This document shows positions 25,871 through 41,290 of a stretch of 64,000 nucleotides of DNA, piece after piece. The DNA is taken from NCBI RefSeq assembly GCF_026212465.1, contig NC_080057.1:8419398-8483397 (forward strand), given 5' to 3'. Below the pieces are notes generated by a model. That model was not told the DNA's origin. It did not search any database and saw only the letters and a list, made by a program, of their open reading frames with translations. Position numbers and translations under genes: made by a program. This DNA is from Amaranthus tricolor (lineage: Eukaryota > Streptophyta > Magnoliopsida > Caryophyllales > Amaranthaceae). How positions within the stretch are numbered: position 1 is the stretch's first letter; every line of letters starts with the position of its first letter.

Positions 25871-28159
25871 ATTGATACTTGTTCATTCTTCATCGTTCAT
25901 TCGTTATTGACCATTAATCCTTGTTCATTCTTCATCGTTCATTCTTCATTGATCATTGATCCTTGTTCATTCTTCATCGTTCATTCTTTATTGATCATTG
26001 ATCCTTGTTCATTCTTCATCGTTCATTTGTCATTGATAATTGATCCTTGTTCATTCTTCATCGTTCATTCTTCATTGAGCATTGATCCTTGTTCATTCTT
26101 CATCGTTCATTCGTCATTGACCATTGATCCTTGTTTATTCTTCATCGTTCATTCTTTATTGATCATTGATGCTTGTTCATTCTTCATCGTTCATTTGTCA
26201 TTGATCATTGATCCTTGTTCATTCTTCATCGTTCATTCTTCATTGATCATTGATCCTTGTTCATTCTTCATCGTTCATTCTTCATTGATCATTGATCCTG
26301 GTTCATTCTTCATCGTTCATCTTGTTCATTCTTCATCGTTCATTCTTCATTGATCATTGATCTTTGTTCATTCTTCATCGTTCATTCTTCATTGATCATT
26401 GATCCTTGTTCATTCTTCATTGACTGTTGATCCTTGTTCATTCTTCATTGTTCATTCTTCATTGATCATTGATCCTTGTTCATTCTTCTTCGTTCATTCT
26501 TCATTGATCATGGATCCTTGTTCATTCCTCATCGTTCATTCTTCATTGATCATTGATCCTTGTTCATTCTTCATCGTTCATTCGTCATTGATCATTAATC
26601 CTTCTTCATTTTTCATCGTTCATTCTTCATTGATCATTGACCCTTGTTCATTCTTCATCGTTCATTCTTCATTGATCATTGATCCTTGTTCATTCTTCAT
26701 CGTTCATTCGTCATTGATCATTGATCCTTGTTCATTCTTCATTGTTCATTGTTCATTGACCATTAATCCTTGTTCATTCTTCATCGTTCATTCTTCATTG
26801 ATCATTGATCCTTGTTCATTCTTCATCGTTCATTCTTCATTGATCATTGATCCTTGTTCATTCTTCATCGTTCATTCTTCATTGATCCTTGATCCTTGTT
26901 TATTCTTCATCGTTCATTCTTCATTGATCATTGATCCTTGTTCATTCTTCATCGTTCATTCGTCATTCATCATTGATCCTTGTTCATTCTTCATCGTTCA
27001 TTCTTCATTGATCATTGATCCTTGTTCATTCTTCATCGTTCATTTGTCATTGATAATTGATCCTTGTTCATTCTTCATCGTTCATTCTTCATTGAGCATT
27101 GATCCTTGTTCATTCTTCATCGTTCATTCTTCATTGATCGTTGATCCTTGTTCATTCTTCATCGTTCATTCGTCATTGACCATTGATCCTTGTTTATTCT
27201 TCATCGTTCATTCTTCATTGATCATTGATCCTTGTTCATTCTTCATCGTTCATTCTTCATTGATCATTGATCCTTGTTCATTCTTCATCGTTCATTCTTC
27301 ATTGAGTATTAATCCTTGTTCATTCTTCATCGTTCATTCTTCGTTGATCATTGATCCTTGTTCATTCTTCATCGTTCATTCGTCATTCATCATTGATCCT
27401 TGTTCATTCTTCATTGATCATTGATCCTGGTTCATTCTTCATCGTTCATCTTGTTCATTCTTCATCGTTCATTCTTCATTGATCATTGATCCTTGTTCAT
27501 TCTTCATTGACTGTTGATCCTTGTTCATTCTTCATTGTTCATTCTTCATTGATCATTGATCCTTGTTCATTCTTCTTCGTTCATTCTTCATTGATCATGG
27601 ATCCTTGTTCATTCCTCATCGTTCATTCTTCATTGATCATTGATCCTTGTTCATTCTTCATCGTTCATTCGTCATTGACCATTGATCCTTGTTCATTCTT
27701 CATCGTCCATTCGTCATTGATCATTGATCCTTGTTCATTCTTCATCGTTCATTCTTCATTGATCATTGATCCTTGTTCATTCTTCATCGTTCATTCTTCA
27801 TTGATCATTGATCCTTGTTCATTCTTCATCGTTCATTCTTCATTGATCATTGATCCTTGTTTATTCTTCATCCTTCATTCTTCATTGATCATTAATCCTT
27901 GTTCATTCTTCATCGTTCATTCTTCATTGATCATTGAGCCTTGTTCATTCTTCATCGTTCATCCTTCACTGATCATTGAGCCTTGTTCATTCTTCATCGT
28001 TCATCCTTCACTGATCATTGATCCTTGTTCATTCTTCATCGTTCATTCGTCATTCATCATTGATCCTTGTTCATTCTTCATCGTTCATTCTTCATTGATC
28101 ATTGATCCTGGTTCATTCTTCATCGTTCATCTTGTTCATTCTTCATCGTTTATTCTTCA
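25871..28159 (+). repeat. Family B' HOR copy 1
   Basis: The series from 25739 recurs from 28160 (offset 2421), and the series from 26399 recurs from 28862 (offset 2463). TGACTGTTG markers lie at 26421 and 27508, GGATCC at 26512 and 27599, and 23-bp units at 26299, 27428 and 28109. Confidence 0.8.
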
Positions 28160-30740
28160 TTGATCATTGATCCTTGTTCATTCTTCATCGTTCATTCGTC
28201 ATTCATCATTGATCCTTGTTCATTCTTCATCGTGCATTCTTCATTGATCATTGATCCTTGTTCATTCTTCATCGTTCATTCTTCATTGATCATTGATACT
28301 TGTTCATTCTTCATCGTTCATTCGTTATTGACCATTAATCCTTGTTCATTCTTCATCGTTCATTCTTCATTGATCATTGATCCTTGTTCATTCTTCATCG
28401 TTCATTCTTTATTGATCATTGATCCTTGTTCATTCTTCATCGTTCATTTGTCATTGATAATTGATCCTTGTTCATTCTTCATCGTTCATTCTTCATTGAG
28501 CATTGATCCTTGTTCATTCTTCATCGTTCATTCGTCATTGACCATTGATCCTTGTTTATTCTTCATCGTTCATTCTTCATTGATCATTGATGCTTGTTCA
28601 TTCTTCATCGTTCATTTGTCATTGATCATTGATCCTTGTTCATTCTTCATCGTTCATTCTTCATTGATCATTGATCCTTGTTCATTCTTCATCGTTCATT
28701 CTTCATAGATCATTGATCCTTGTTCATTCTTCATCGTTCATTCTTCATTGATCATTGATCCTGGTTCATTCTTCATCGTTCATCTTGTTCATTCTTCATC
28801 GTTCATTCTTCATTGATCATTGATCCTTGTTCATTCTTCATCGTTCATTCTTCATTGATCATTGATCCTTGTTCATTCTTCATTGACTGTTGATCCTTGT
28901 TCATTCTTCATTGTTCATTCTTTATTGATCATTGATCCTTGTTCATTCTTCTTCGTTCATTCTTCATTGATCATGGATCCTTGTTCATTCCTCATCGTTC
29001 ATTCTTCATTGATCATTGATCCTTGTTCATTCTTCATCGTTCATTCGTCATTGATCATTAATCCTTCTTCATTTTTCATCGTTCATTCTTCATTGATCAT
29101 TGACCCTTGTTCATTCTTCATCGTTCATTCTTCATTGATCATTGATCCTTGTTCATTCTTCATCGTTCATTCTTCATTGATCATTGATCCTTGTTCATTC
29201 TTCATCGTTCATTCGTCATTGACCATTAATCCTTGTTCATTCTTCATCGTTCATTCTTCATTGATCATTGATCCTTGTTCATTCTTCATCGTTCATTCTT
29301 CATTGATCATTGTTCCTTGTTCATTCTTCATCGTTCATTCGTCATTGACCATTGATCCTTGTTTATTCTTCATCGTTCATTCTTCATTGATCATTGATCC
29401 TTGTTCATTCTTCATTGTTCATTCTTCATTGACCATTAATCCTTGTTCATTCTTCATCGTTCATTCTTCATTGATCATTGATCCTTGTTCATTCTTCATC
29501 GTTCATTCTTCATTGATCATTGATCCTTGTTCATTCTTCATCGTTCATTCTTCATTGATCCTTGATCCTTGTTCATTCTTCATCGTTCATTCTTCATTGA
29601 TCATTGATCCTTGTTCATTCTTCATCGTTCATTCGTCATTCATCATTGATCCATGTTCATTCTTCATCGTTCATTCTTCATTGATCATTGATCCTTGTTC
29701 ATTCTTCATCGTTCATTTGTCATTGATAATTGATCCTTGTTCATTCTTCATCGTTCATTCTTCATTGAGCATTGATCCTTGTTCATTCTTCATCGTTCAT
29801 TCTTCATTGATCGTTGATCCTTGTTCATTCTTCATCGTTCATTCGTCCTTGACCATTGATCCTTGTTTATTCTTCATCGTTCATTCTTCATTGATCATTG
29901 ATCCTTGTTCATTCTTCATCGTTCATTCTTCATTGATCATTGATCCTTGTTCATTCTTCATCGTTCATTCTTCATTGAGCATTAATCCTTGTTCATTCTT
30001 CATCGTTCATTCTTCGTTGATCATTGATCCTTGTTCATTCTTCATCGTTCATTCGTCATTCATCATTGATCCTTGTTCATTCTTCATTGATCATTGATCC
30101 TGGTTCATTCTTCATCGTTCATCTTGTTCATTCTTCATCGTTCATTCTTCATTGATCATTGATCCTTGTTCATTCTTCATCGTTCATTCTTCATTGATCA
30201 TTGATCCTTGTTCATTCTTCATTGACTGTTGATCCTTGTTCATTCTTCATTGTTCATTCTTCATTGATCATTGATCCTTGTTCATTCTTCTTCGTTCATT
30301 CTTCATTGATCATGGATCCTTGTTCATTCCTCATCGTTCATTCTTCATTGATCATTGATCCTTGTTCATTCTTCATCGTTCATTCGTCATTGACCATTGA
30401 TCCTTGTTCATTCTTCATCGTCCATTCGTCATTGATCATTGATCCTTGTTCATTCTTCATCGTTCATTCTTCATTGATCATTGATCCTTGTTCATTCTTC
30501 ATCGTTCATTCTTCATTGATCATTGATCCTTGTTCATTCTTCATCGTTCATTCTTCATTGATCATTGATCCTTGTTTATTCTTCATCGTTCATTCTTCAT
30601 TGATCATTAATCCTTGTTCATTCTTCATCGTTCATTCTTCATTGATCATTGAGCCTTGTTCATTCTTCATCGTTCATCCTTCACTGATCATTGAGCCTTG
30701 TTCATTCTTCATCGTTCATCCTTCACTGATCATTGATCCT
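28160..30740 (+). repeat. Family B' HOR copy 2 with a 210-bp insertion
   Basis: The copy follows copy 1 but has five extra monomers (210 bp) at about 29250-29460 and one extra monomer near 30140-30180, so the offset grows from 2463 to 2673 to 2715. Markers: TGACTGTTG at 28884 and 30223, GGATCC at 28975 and 30314, 23-bp units at 28762 and 30101. Confidence 0.8.
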
Positions 30741-33370
30741 TGTTCATTCTTCATCGTTCATTCGTCATTGACCATTAATCCTTGTTCATTCTTTATCGTT
30801 CATTCTTCATTGATCATTGATCCTTGTTCATTCTTCATCGTTCATCATTCATTGATCATTGATCCTTGTTCATTCTTCATCGTTCATTCGTCATTGACCA
30901 TTAATCATTGTTCATTCTTCATCGTTCATTGTTTATTGATCATTGATCCTTGTTCATTCTTCATCGTTCATTTGTCATTGATAATTGATCCTTGTTTATT
31001 CTTCATCGTTTATTCTTCATTGATCATTGATCCTTGTTCATTCTTCATCGTTCATTCTTCATTGATCTTTGATCCTTGTTCATTCTTCATCGTTCATTCG
31101 TCATTGATCATTGATCCTTGTTCATTCTTCATCGTTCATTCTTCATTGATCATTGATCCTTGTTCATTCTTCATCGTTCATTCTTCATTGATCATTGATC
31201 CTTGTTCATTCTTCATCGTTCATTTGTCATTGATCATTGATCCTTGTTCATTCTTCATCGTTCATTCTTCATTGATCATTGATCCTTGTTCATTCTTCAT
31301 CGTTCATTCTTCATTGATCATTGATCCTTGTTCATTCTTCATCGTTCATTCTGCATTGATCATTGATCCTTGTTCATTCTTCATCGTTCATTCTTCATTG
31401 AGCATTAATCCTTGTTCATTCTTCATCGTTCATTCTTCGTTGATCATTGATCCTTGTTCATTCTTCATCGTTCATTCGTCATTCATCATTGATCCTTGTT
31501 CATTCTTCATTGATCATTGATCCTGGTTCATTCTTCATCGTTCATCTTGTTCATTCTTCATCGTTCATTCTTCATTGATCATTGATCCTTGTTCATTCTT
31601 CATCGTTCATTCTTCATTAATCATTGATCCTTATTCATTCTTCATTGAGTGTTGATCCTTGTTCATTCTTCATTGTTCATTCTTCATTGATCATTGATCC
31701 TTGTTCATTCTTCTTCGTTCATTCTTCATTGATCATGGATCCTTGTTCATTCCTCATCGTTCATTCTTCATTGATCATTGATCCTTGTTCATTCTTCATC
31801 ATTCATTCGTCATTGTCCATTGATCCTTGTTCATTCTTCATCGTCCATTCGTCATTGATCATTGATCCTTGTTCATTCTTCATCGTTCATTCTTCATTGA
31901 TCATTGATCCTTGTTCATTCTTCATCGTTCATTCTTCATTGATCATTGATCCTTGTTCATTCTTCATCGTTCATTCTTCATTGATCATTGATCCTTGTTT
32001 ATTCTTCATCGTTCATTCTTCATTGATCATTAATCCTTGTTCATTCTTCATCGTTCATTCTTCATTGATCATTGACCCTTGTTCATTCTTCATCGTTCAT
32101 CCTTCACTGAACATTGATCCTTGTTCATTCTTCATCGTTCATTCGTCATTGACCATTAATCCTTGTTCATTCTTCATCGTTCATACTTCATTGATCATTG
32201 ATCCTTGTTCATTCTTCATCGTTCATCCTTCATTGATCATTGATCCTTGTTCATTCTTCATCGTTCATTCGTCATTGACCATTAATCCTTGTTCATTCTT
32301 CATCGTTGATTCTTCATTGATCATTGATCCTTGTTCATTCTTCATCGTTCATTTGTCATTGATAATTGATCCTTGTTTATAAGACGTTCATTCTTCATTG
32401 ATCATTGATGCTTGTTCATTCTTCATCGTTCATTCTTCATTGATCATTGATCATTGTTCATTCTTCATCGTTCATTCGTCATTGATCATTGATCCTTGTT
32501 CATTCTTCATCGTTCATCCTTCACTGATCATTGATCCTTGTTCATTCTTCATCGTTCATTCGTCATTGACCATTAATCCTTGTTCATTCTTCATCGTTCA
32601 TTCTTCATTGATCATTGATCCTTGTTCATTCTTCATCGTTCATTCTTCGTTGATCTTTGATCCTTGTTCATTCTTCATCGTTCATTCGTCATTGATCATT
32701 GATCCTTGTTCATTCTTCATCGTTCATTCTTCATTGATCATTGATCCTTGTTCATTCTTCATCGTTCATTCTTCATTGATCATTGATCCTTGTTCATTCT
32801 TCATCGTTCATTTGTCATTGATCATTGATCCTTGTTCATTCTTCATCGTTCATTCTTCATTGATCATTGATCCTTGTTCATTCTTCATCGTTCATTCGTC
32901 ATTGACCATTAATCCTTGTTCATTCTTCATCGTTCATTCTTCATTGATCATTGATCCTTGTTCATTCTTCATCGTTCATCCATCATTGATCATTGATCCT
33001 TGTTCATTCTTCATCGTTCATTCGTCATTGACCATTAATCCTTGTTCATTCTTCATCGTTCATTCTTCATTGATCATTGATCCTTGTTCATTCTTCATCG
33101 TTCATTTGTCATTGATAATTGATCCTTGTTTATAAGACGTTCATTCTTCATTGATCATTGATCCTTGTTCATTCTTCATCGTTCATTCTTCATTGATCAT
33201 TGATCCTTGTTTATTCTTCATCGTTCATTCTTCATTGATCATTAATCCTTGTTCATTCTTCATCGTTCATTCTTCATTGATCATTGACCTTTGTTCATTC
33301 TTCATCGTTCATCCTTCACTGATCATTGATCCTTGTTCATTCTTCATCGTTCATTCGTCATTGACCATTA
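30741..33370 (+). repeat. Transition from family B' to family C
   Basis: The stretch has a 23-bp unit at 31524, a variant marker TGAGTGTTG at 31646 and GGATCC at 31737; from 31624 it resembles the series at 30201. The first two 39-bp TATAAGAC units appear at 32373 and 33126, 753 bp apart, suggesting a local duplication. No gene is present. Confidence 0.75.
32373..32411 (+). repeat. 39-bp unit with TATAAGAC (first of nine)
   Basis: Here TTGTTTA is followed by TAAGACGTTCA instead of the usual 14 bases, a net loss of three and a changed core. Starts are 32373, 33126, 35556, 38196, 40836, 43476, 48852, 52338 and 59795. It is the only sequence in the window that cannot be derived from the 7-bp words by a few substitutions. 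It occurs only right of 32 kb and creates an in-frame TAA that ends the open frame each time. Confidence 0.92.
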
Positions 33371-36010
33371 ATCCTTGTTCATTCTTCATCGTTCATTCTT
33401 CATTGATCATTGATCATTGATCCTTGTTCATTCTTCATCGTTCATCCTTAATTGATCATTGATCCTTGTTCATTCTTCATCGTTCATTCGTCATTGACCA
33501 TTAATCCTTGTTCATTCTTCATCGTTCATTCTTTATTGATCATTGATCCTTGTTCATTCTTCATCGTTCATTTGTCATTGATAATTGATCTTTGTTCATT
33601 CTTCATCGTTCATTCTTCATTGAGCATTAATCCTTGTTCATTCTTCATCGTTCATTCTTCATTGATCATTGATCCTTGTTCATTCTTCATCGTTCATTCG
33701 TCATTCATCATTAATCCTTGTTCATTCTTCATCGTTCATTCTTCATTGATCATTGATCCTGGTTCATTCTTCAACGTTCATCTTGTTCATTCTTCATTGT
33801 TTATTCTTCATTGATCATTGATCCTTGTTCATTCTTCATCGTTCATTCGTCATTCATCATTGATCCTTGTTCATTCTTCATCGTGCATTCTTCATTGATC
33901 ATTGATCCTTGTTCATTCTTCATCGTTCATTCTTCATTGATCATTGATACTTGTTCATTCTTCATCGTTCATTCGTTATTGACCATTAATCCTTGTTCAT
34001 TCTTCATCGTTCATTCTTCATTGATCATTGATCCTTGTTCATTCTTCATCGTTCATTCGTCATTGATCATTAATCCTTCTTCATTTTTCATCGTTCATTC
34101 TTCATTGATCATTGACCCTTGTTCATTCTTCATCGTTCATTCTTCATTGATCATTGATCCTTGTTCATTCTTCATCGTTCATTCGTCATTGATCATTGAT
34201 CCTTGTTCATTCTTCATTGTTCATTCTTCATTGACCATTAATCCTTGTTCATTCTTCATCGTTCATTCTTCATTGATCATTGATCCTTGTTCATTCTTCA
34301 TCGTTCATTCTTCATTGATCATTGATCCTTGTTCATTCTTCATCGTTCATTCTTCATTGATCCTTGATCCTTGTTCATTCTTCATCGTTCATTCTTCATT
34401 GATCATTGATCCTTGTTCATTCTTCATCGTTCATTCGTCATTCATCATTGATCCTTGTTCATTCTTCATCGTTCATTCTTCATTGATCATTGATCCTTGT
34501 TCATTCTTCATCGTTCATTTGTCATTGATAATTGATCCTTTTTCATTCTTCATCGTTCATTCTTCATTGAGCATTGATCCTTGTTCATTCTTCATCGTTC
34601 ATTCTTCATTGATCGTTGATCCTTGTTCATTCTTCATCGTTCATTCGTCATTGACCATTGATCCTTGTTTATTCTTCATCGTTCATTCTTCATTGATCAT
34701 TGATCCTTGTTCATTCTTCATCGTTCATTCTTCATTGAGCATTAATCCTTGTTCATTCTTCATCGTTCATTCTTCGTTGATCATTGATCCTTGTTCATTC
34801 TTCATCGTTCATTCGTCATTCATCATTGATCCTTGTTCATTCTTCATTGATCATTGATCCTGGTTCATTCTTCATCGTTCATCATGTTCATTCTTCATCG
34901 TTCATTCTTCATTGATCGTTGATCCTTGTTCATTCTTCTTCGTTCATTCTTCATTGATAATGGATCCTTGTTCATTCCTCATCGTTCATTCTTCATTGAT
35001 CATTGATCCTTGTTCATTCTTCATCGTTCATTCGTCATTGACCATTGATCCTTGTTCATTCTTCATCGTCCATTCGTCATTGATCATTGATCCTTGTTCA
35101 TTCTTCATCGTTCATTCTTCATTGATCATTGATCCTTGTTCATTGTTCATCATTCATTCTTCATTGATCATTGATCCTTGTTTATTCTTCATCGTTCATT
35201 CTTCATTGATCATTAATCCTTGTTCATTCTTCATCGTTCATTCTTCATTGATCATTGACCCTTGTTCATTCTTCATCGTTCATCCTTCACTGAACATTGA
35301 TCCTTGTTCATTCTTCATCGTTCATTCGTCATTGACCATTAATCCTTGTTCATTCTTCATCGTTCATTCTTCATTGATCATTGATCCTTGTTCATTTTTC
35401 ATCGTTCATCCTTCATTGATCATTGATCTTTGTTCATTCTTCATCGTTCATTCGTCATTGACCATTAATGCTTGTTCATTCTTCATCGTTCATTCTTCAT
35501 TGATCATTAATCCTTGTTCATTCTTCATCGTTCATTTGTCATTGATAATTGATCCTTGTTTATAAGACGTTCATTCTTCATTGATCATTGATCCTTGTTC
35601 ATTCTTCATCGTTCATTCTTCATTGATCATTGATCATTGTTCATTCTTCATCGTTCATTCGTCATTGATCATTGATCCTTGTTCATTCTTCATCGTTCAT
35701 CCTTCATTGATCATTGATCCTTGTTCATTCTTCATCGTTCATTCGTCATTGACCATTAATCCTTGTTCATTCTTCATCGTTCATTCTTCATTGATCATTG
35801 ATCCTTGTTCATTCTTCATCGTTCATCATTCATTGATCATTGATCCTTGTTCATTCTTCATCGTTCATTTGTCATTGATAATTGATCTTTGTTCATTCTT
35901 CATCGTTCATTCTTCATTGAGCATTAATCCTTGTTCATTCTTCATCGTTCATTCTTCATTGATCATTGATCCTTGTTCATTCTTCATCGTTCATTCGTCA
36001 TTCATCATTG
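33371..36010 (+). repeat. Family C HOR copy C1 (2640 bp)
   Basis: Diagnostic units in order are a 49-bp unit at 33375, 23-bp units at 33760 and 34861, GGATCC at 34962 and a 39-bp TATAAGAC unit at 35556. Each recurs at +2640. C1 is the most divergent of the four, with about seven differences noticed by eye, for example near 33791, 34970 and 35145. Confidence 0.92.
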
Positions 36011-38650
36011 ATCCTTGCTCATTCTTCATCGTTCATTCTTCATTGATCATTGATCATTGATCCTTGTTCATTCTTCATCGTTCATCCTTAATTGATCATT
36101 GATCCTTGTTCATTCTTCATCGTTCATTCGTCATTGACCATTAATCCTTGTTCATTCTTCATCGTTCATTCTTTATTGATCATTGATCCTTGTTCATTCT
36201 TCATCGTTCATTTGTCATTGATAATTGATCTTTGTTCATTCTTCATCGTTCATTCTTCATTGAGCATTAATCCTTGTTCATTCTTCATCGTTCATTCTTC
36301 ATTGATCATTGATCCTTGTTCATTCTTCATCGTTCATTCGTCATTCATCATTGATCCTTGTTCATTCTTCATCGTTCATTCTTCATTGATCATTGATCCT
36401 GGTTCATTCTTCAACGTTCATCTTATTCATTCTTCATCGTTTATTCTTCATTGATCATTGATCCTTGTTCATTCTTCATCGTTCATTCGTCATTCATCAT
36501 TGATCCTTGTTCATTCTTCATCGTGCATTCTTCATTGATCATTGATCCTTGTTCATTCTTCATCGTTCATTCTTCATTGATCATTGATACTTGTTCATTC
36601 TTCATCGTTCATTCGTTATTGACCATTAATCCTTGTTCATTCTTCATCGTTCATTCTTCATTGATCATTGATCCTTGTTCATTCTTCATCGTTCATTCGT
36701 CATTGATCATTAATCCTTCTTCATTTTTCATCGTTCATTCTTCATTGATCATTGACCCTTGTTCATTCTTCATCGTTCATTCTTCATTGATCATTGATCC
36801 TTGTTCATTCTTCATCGTTCATTCGTCATTGATCATTGATCCTTGTTCATTCTTCATTGTTCATTCTTCATTGACCATTAATCCTTGTTCATTCTTCATC
36901 GTTCATTCTTCATTGATCATTGATCCTTGTTCATTCTTCATCGTTCATTCTTCATTGATCATTGATCCTTGTTCATTCTTCATCGTTCATTCTTCATTGA
37001 TCCTTGATCCTTGTTCATTCTTCATCGTTCATTCTTCATTGATCATTGATCCTTGTTCATTCTTCATCGTTCATTCGTCATTCATCATTGATCCTTGTTC
37101 ATTCTTCATCGTTCATTCTTCATTGATCATTGATCCTTGTTCATTCTTCATCGTTCATTTGTCATTGATAATTGATCCTTTTTCATTCTTCATCGTTCAT
37201 TCTTCATTGAGCATTGATCCTTGTTCATTCTTCATCGTTCATTCTTCATTGATCGTTGATCCTTGTTCATTCTTCATCGTTCATTCGTCATTGACCATTG
37301 ATCCTTGTTTATTCTTCATCGTTCATTCTTCATTGATCATTGATCCTTGTTCATTCTTCATCGTTCATTCTTCATTGAGCATTAATCCTTGTTCATTCTT
37401 CATCGTTCATTCTTCGTTGATCATTGATCCTTGTTCATTCTTCATCGTTCATTCGTCATTCATCATTGATCCTTGTTCATTCTTCATTGATCATTGATCC
37501 TGGTTCATTCTTCATCGTTCATCATGTTCATTCTTCATCGTTCATTCTTCATTGATCGTTGATCCTTGTTCATTCTTCTTCGTTCATTCTTCATTGATCA
37601 TGGATCCTTGTTCATTCCTCATCGTTCATTCTTCATTGATCATTGATCCTTGTTCATTCTTCATCGTTCATTCGTCATTGACCATTGATCCTTGTTCATT
37701 CTTCATCGTCCATTCGTCATTGATCATTGATCCTTGTTCATTCTTCATCGTTCATTCTTCATTGATCATTGATCCTTGTTCATTCTTCATCGTTCATTCT
37801 TCATTGATCATTGATCCTTGTTTATTCTTCATCGTTCATTCTTCATTGATCATTAATCCTTGTTCATTCTTCATCGTTCATTCTTCATTGATCATTGACC
37901 CTTGTTCATTCTTCATCGTTCATCCTTCACTGAACATTGATCCTTGTTCATTCTTCATCGTTCATTCGTCATTGACCATTAATCCTTGTTCATTCTTCAT
38001 CGTTCATTCTTCATTGATCATTGATCCTTGTTCATTCTTCATCGTTCATCCTTCATTGATCATTGATCTTTGTTCATTCTTCATCGTTCATTCGTCATTG
38101 ACCATTAATGCTTGTTCATTCTTCATCGTTCATTCTTCATTGATCATTGATCCTTGTTCATTCTTCATCGTTCATTTGTCATTGATAATTGATCCTTGTT
38201 TATAAGACGTTCATTCTTCATTGATCATTGATCCTTGTTCATTCTTCATCGTTCATTCTTCATTGATCATTGATCATTGTTCATTCTTCATCGTTCATTC
38301 GTCATTGATCATTGATCCTTGTTCATTCTTCATCGTTCATCCTTCATTGATCATTGATCCTTGTTCATTCTTCATCGTTCATTCGTCATTGACCATTAAT
38401 CCTTGTTCATTCTTCATCGTTCATTCTTCATTGATCATTGATCCTTGTTCATTCTTCATCGTTCATCATTCATTGATCATTGATCCTTGTTCATTCTTCA
38501 TCGTTCATTTGTCATTGATAATTGATCTTTGTTCATTCTTCATCGTTCATTCTTCATTGAGCATTAATCCTTGTTCATTCTTCATCGTTCATTCTTCATT
38601 GATCATTGATCCTTGTTCATTCTTCATCGTTCATTCGTCATTCATCATTG
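36011..38650 (+). repeat. Family C HOR copy C2 (2640 bp)
   Basis: Diagnostic units lie at 36015, 36400, 37501, 37602 and 38196, each exactly 2640 after its C1 partner. Only a handful of single-base differences from C3 were seen, such as CTTATTC near 36423. Confidence 0.94.
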
Positions 38651-41290
38651 ATCCTTGTTCATTCTTCATCGTTCATTCTTCATTGATCATTGATCATTGA
38701 TCCTTGTTCATTCTTCATCGTTCATCCTTAATTGATCATTGATCCTTGTTCATTCTTCATCGTTCATTCGTCATTGACCATTAATCCTTGTTCATTCTTC
38801 ATCGTTCATTCTTTATTGATCATTGATCCTTGTTCATTCTTCATCGTTCATTTGTCATTGATAATTGATCTTTGTTCATTCTTCATCGTTCATTCTTCAT
38901 TGAGCATTAATCCTTGTTCATTCTTCATCGTTCATTCTTCATTGATCATTGATCCTTGTTCATTCTTCATCGTTCATTCGTCATTCATCATTGATCCTTG
39001 TTCATTCTTCATCGTTCATTCTTCATTGATCATTGATCCTGGTTCATTCTTCAACGTTCATCTTGTTCATTCTTCATCGTTTATTCTTCATTGATCATTG
39101 ATCCTTGTTCATTCTTCATCGTTCATTCGTCATTTATCATTGATCCTTGTTCATTCTTCATCGTGCATTCTTCATTGATCATTGATCCTTGTTCATTCTT
39201 CATCGTTCATTCTTCATTGATCATTGATACTTGTTCATTCTTCATCGTTCATTCGTTATTGACCATTAATCCTTGTTCATTCTTCATCGTTCATTCTTCA
39301 TTGATCATTGATCCTTGTTCATTCTTCATCGTTCATTCGTCATTGATCATTAATCCTTCTTCATTTTTCATCGTTCATTCTTCATTGATCATTGACCCTT
39401 GTTCATTCTTCATCGTTCATTCTTCATTGATCATTGATCCTTGTTCATTCTTCATCGTTCATTCGTCATTGATCATTGATCCTTGTTCATTCTTCATTGT
39501 TCATTCTTCATTGACCATTAATCCTTGTTCATTCTTCATCGTTCATTCTTCATTGATCATTGATCCTTGTTCATTCTTCATCGTTCATTCTTCATTGATC
39601 ATTGATCCTTGTTCATTCTTCATCGTTTATTCTTCATTGATCCTTGATCCTTGTTCATTCTTCATCGTTCATTCTTCATTGATCATTGATCCTTGTTCAT
39701 TCTTCATCGTTCATTCGTCATTCATCATTGATCCTTGTTCATTCTTCATCGTTCATTCTTCATTGATCATTGATCCTTGTTCATTCTTCATCGTTCATTT
39801 GTCATTGATAATTGATCCTTTTTCATTCTTCATCGTTCATTCTTCATTGAGCATTGATCCTTGTTCATTCTTCATCGTTCATTCTTCATTGATCGTTGAT
39901 CCTTGTTCATTCTTCATCGTTCATTCGTCATTGACCATTGATCCTTGTTTATTCTTCATCGTTCATTCTTCATTGATCATTGATCCTTGTTCATTCTTCA
40001 TCGTTCATTCTTCATTGAGAATTAATCCTTGTTCATTCTTCATCGTTCATTCTTCGTTGATCATTGATCCTTGTTCATTCTTCATCGTTCATTCGTCATT
40101 CATCATTGATCCTTGTTCATTCTTCATTGATCATTGATCCTGGTTCATTCTTCATCGTTCATCATGTTCATTCTTCATCGTTCATTCTTCATTGATCGTT
40201 GATCCTTGTTCATTCTTCTTCGTTCATTCTTCATTGATCATGGATCCTTGTTCATTCCTCATCGTTCATTCTTCATTGATCATTGATCCTTGTTCATTCT
40301 TCATCGTTCATTCGTCATTGACCATTGATCCTTGTTCATTCTTCATCGTCCATTCGTCATTGATCATTGATCCTTGTTCATTCTTCATCGTTCATTCTTC
40401 ATTGATCATTGATCCTTGTTCATTCTTCATCGTTCATTCTTCATTGATCATTGATCCTTGTTTATTCTTCATCGTTCATTCTTCATTGATCATTAATCCT
40501 TGTTCATTCTTCATCGTTCATTCTTCATTGATCATTGACCCTTGTTCATTCTTCATCGTTCATCCTTCACTGAACATTGATCCTTGTTCATTCTTCATCG
40601 TTCATTCGTCATTGACCATTAATCCTTGTTCAATCTTCATCGTTCATTCTTCATTGATCATTGATCCTTGTTCATTCTTCATCGTTCATCCTTCATTGAT
40701 CATTGATCTTTGTTCATTCTTCATCGTTCATTCGTCATTGACCATTAATGCTTGTTCATTCTTCATCGTTCATTCTTCATTGATCATTGATCCTTGTTCA
40801 TTCTTCATCGTTCATTTGTCATTGATAATTGATCCTTGTTTATAAGACGTTCATTCTTCATTGATCATTGATCCTTGTTCATTCTTCATCGTTCATTCTT
40901 CATTGATCATTGATCATTGTTCATTCTTCATCGTTCATTCGTCATTGATCATTGATCCTTGTTCATTCTTCATCGTTCATCCTTCATTGATCATTGATCC
41001 TTGTTCATTCTTCATCGTTCATTCGTCATTGACCATTAATCCTTGTTCATTCTTCATCGTTCATTCTTCATTGATCATTGATCCTTGTTCATTCTTCATC
41101 GTTCATCATTCATTGATCATTGATCCTTGTTCATTCTTCATCGTTCATTTGTCATTGATAATTGATCTTTGTTCATTCTTCATCGTTCATTCTTCATTGA
41201 GCATTAATCCTTGTTCATTCTTCATCGTTCATTCTTCATTGATCATTGATCCTTGTTCATTCTTCATCGTTCATTCGTCATTCATCATTG
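38651..41290 (+). repeat. Family C HOR copy C3 (2640 bp)
   Basis: Diagnostic units lie at 38655, 39040, 40141, 40242 and 40836. Private changes seen include TTTATC near 39134, GTTTATTC near 39627 and GAGAATTAATC near 40018. Confidence 0.94.

Noticed and set aside
32378..32386. TATAAGAC as a TATA box or promoter
   Set aside because: It appears nine times as part of one inherited 39-bp variant unit with satellite on both sides; no gene or start-site context follows.
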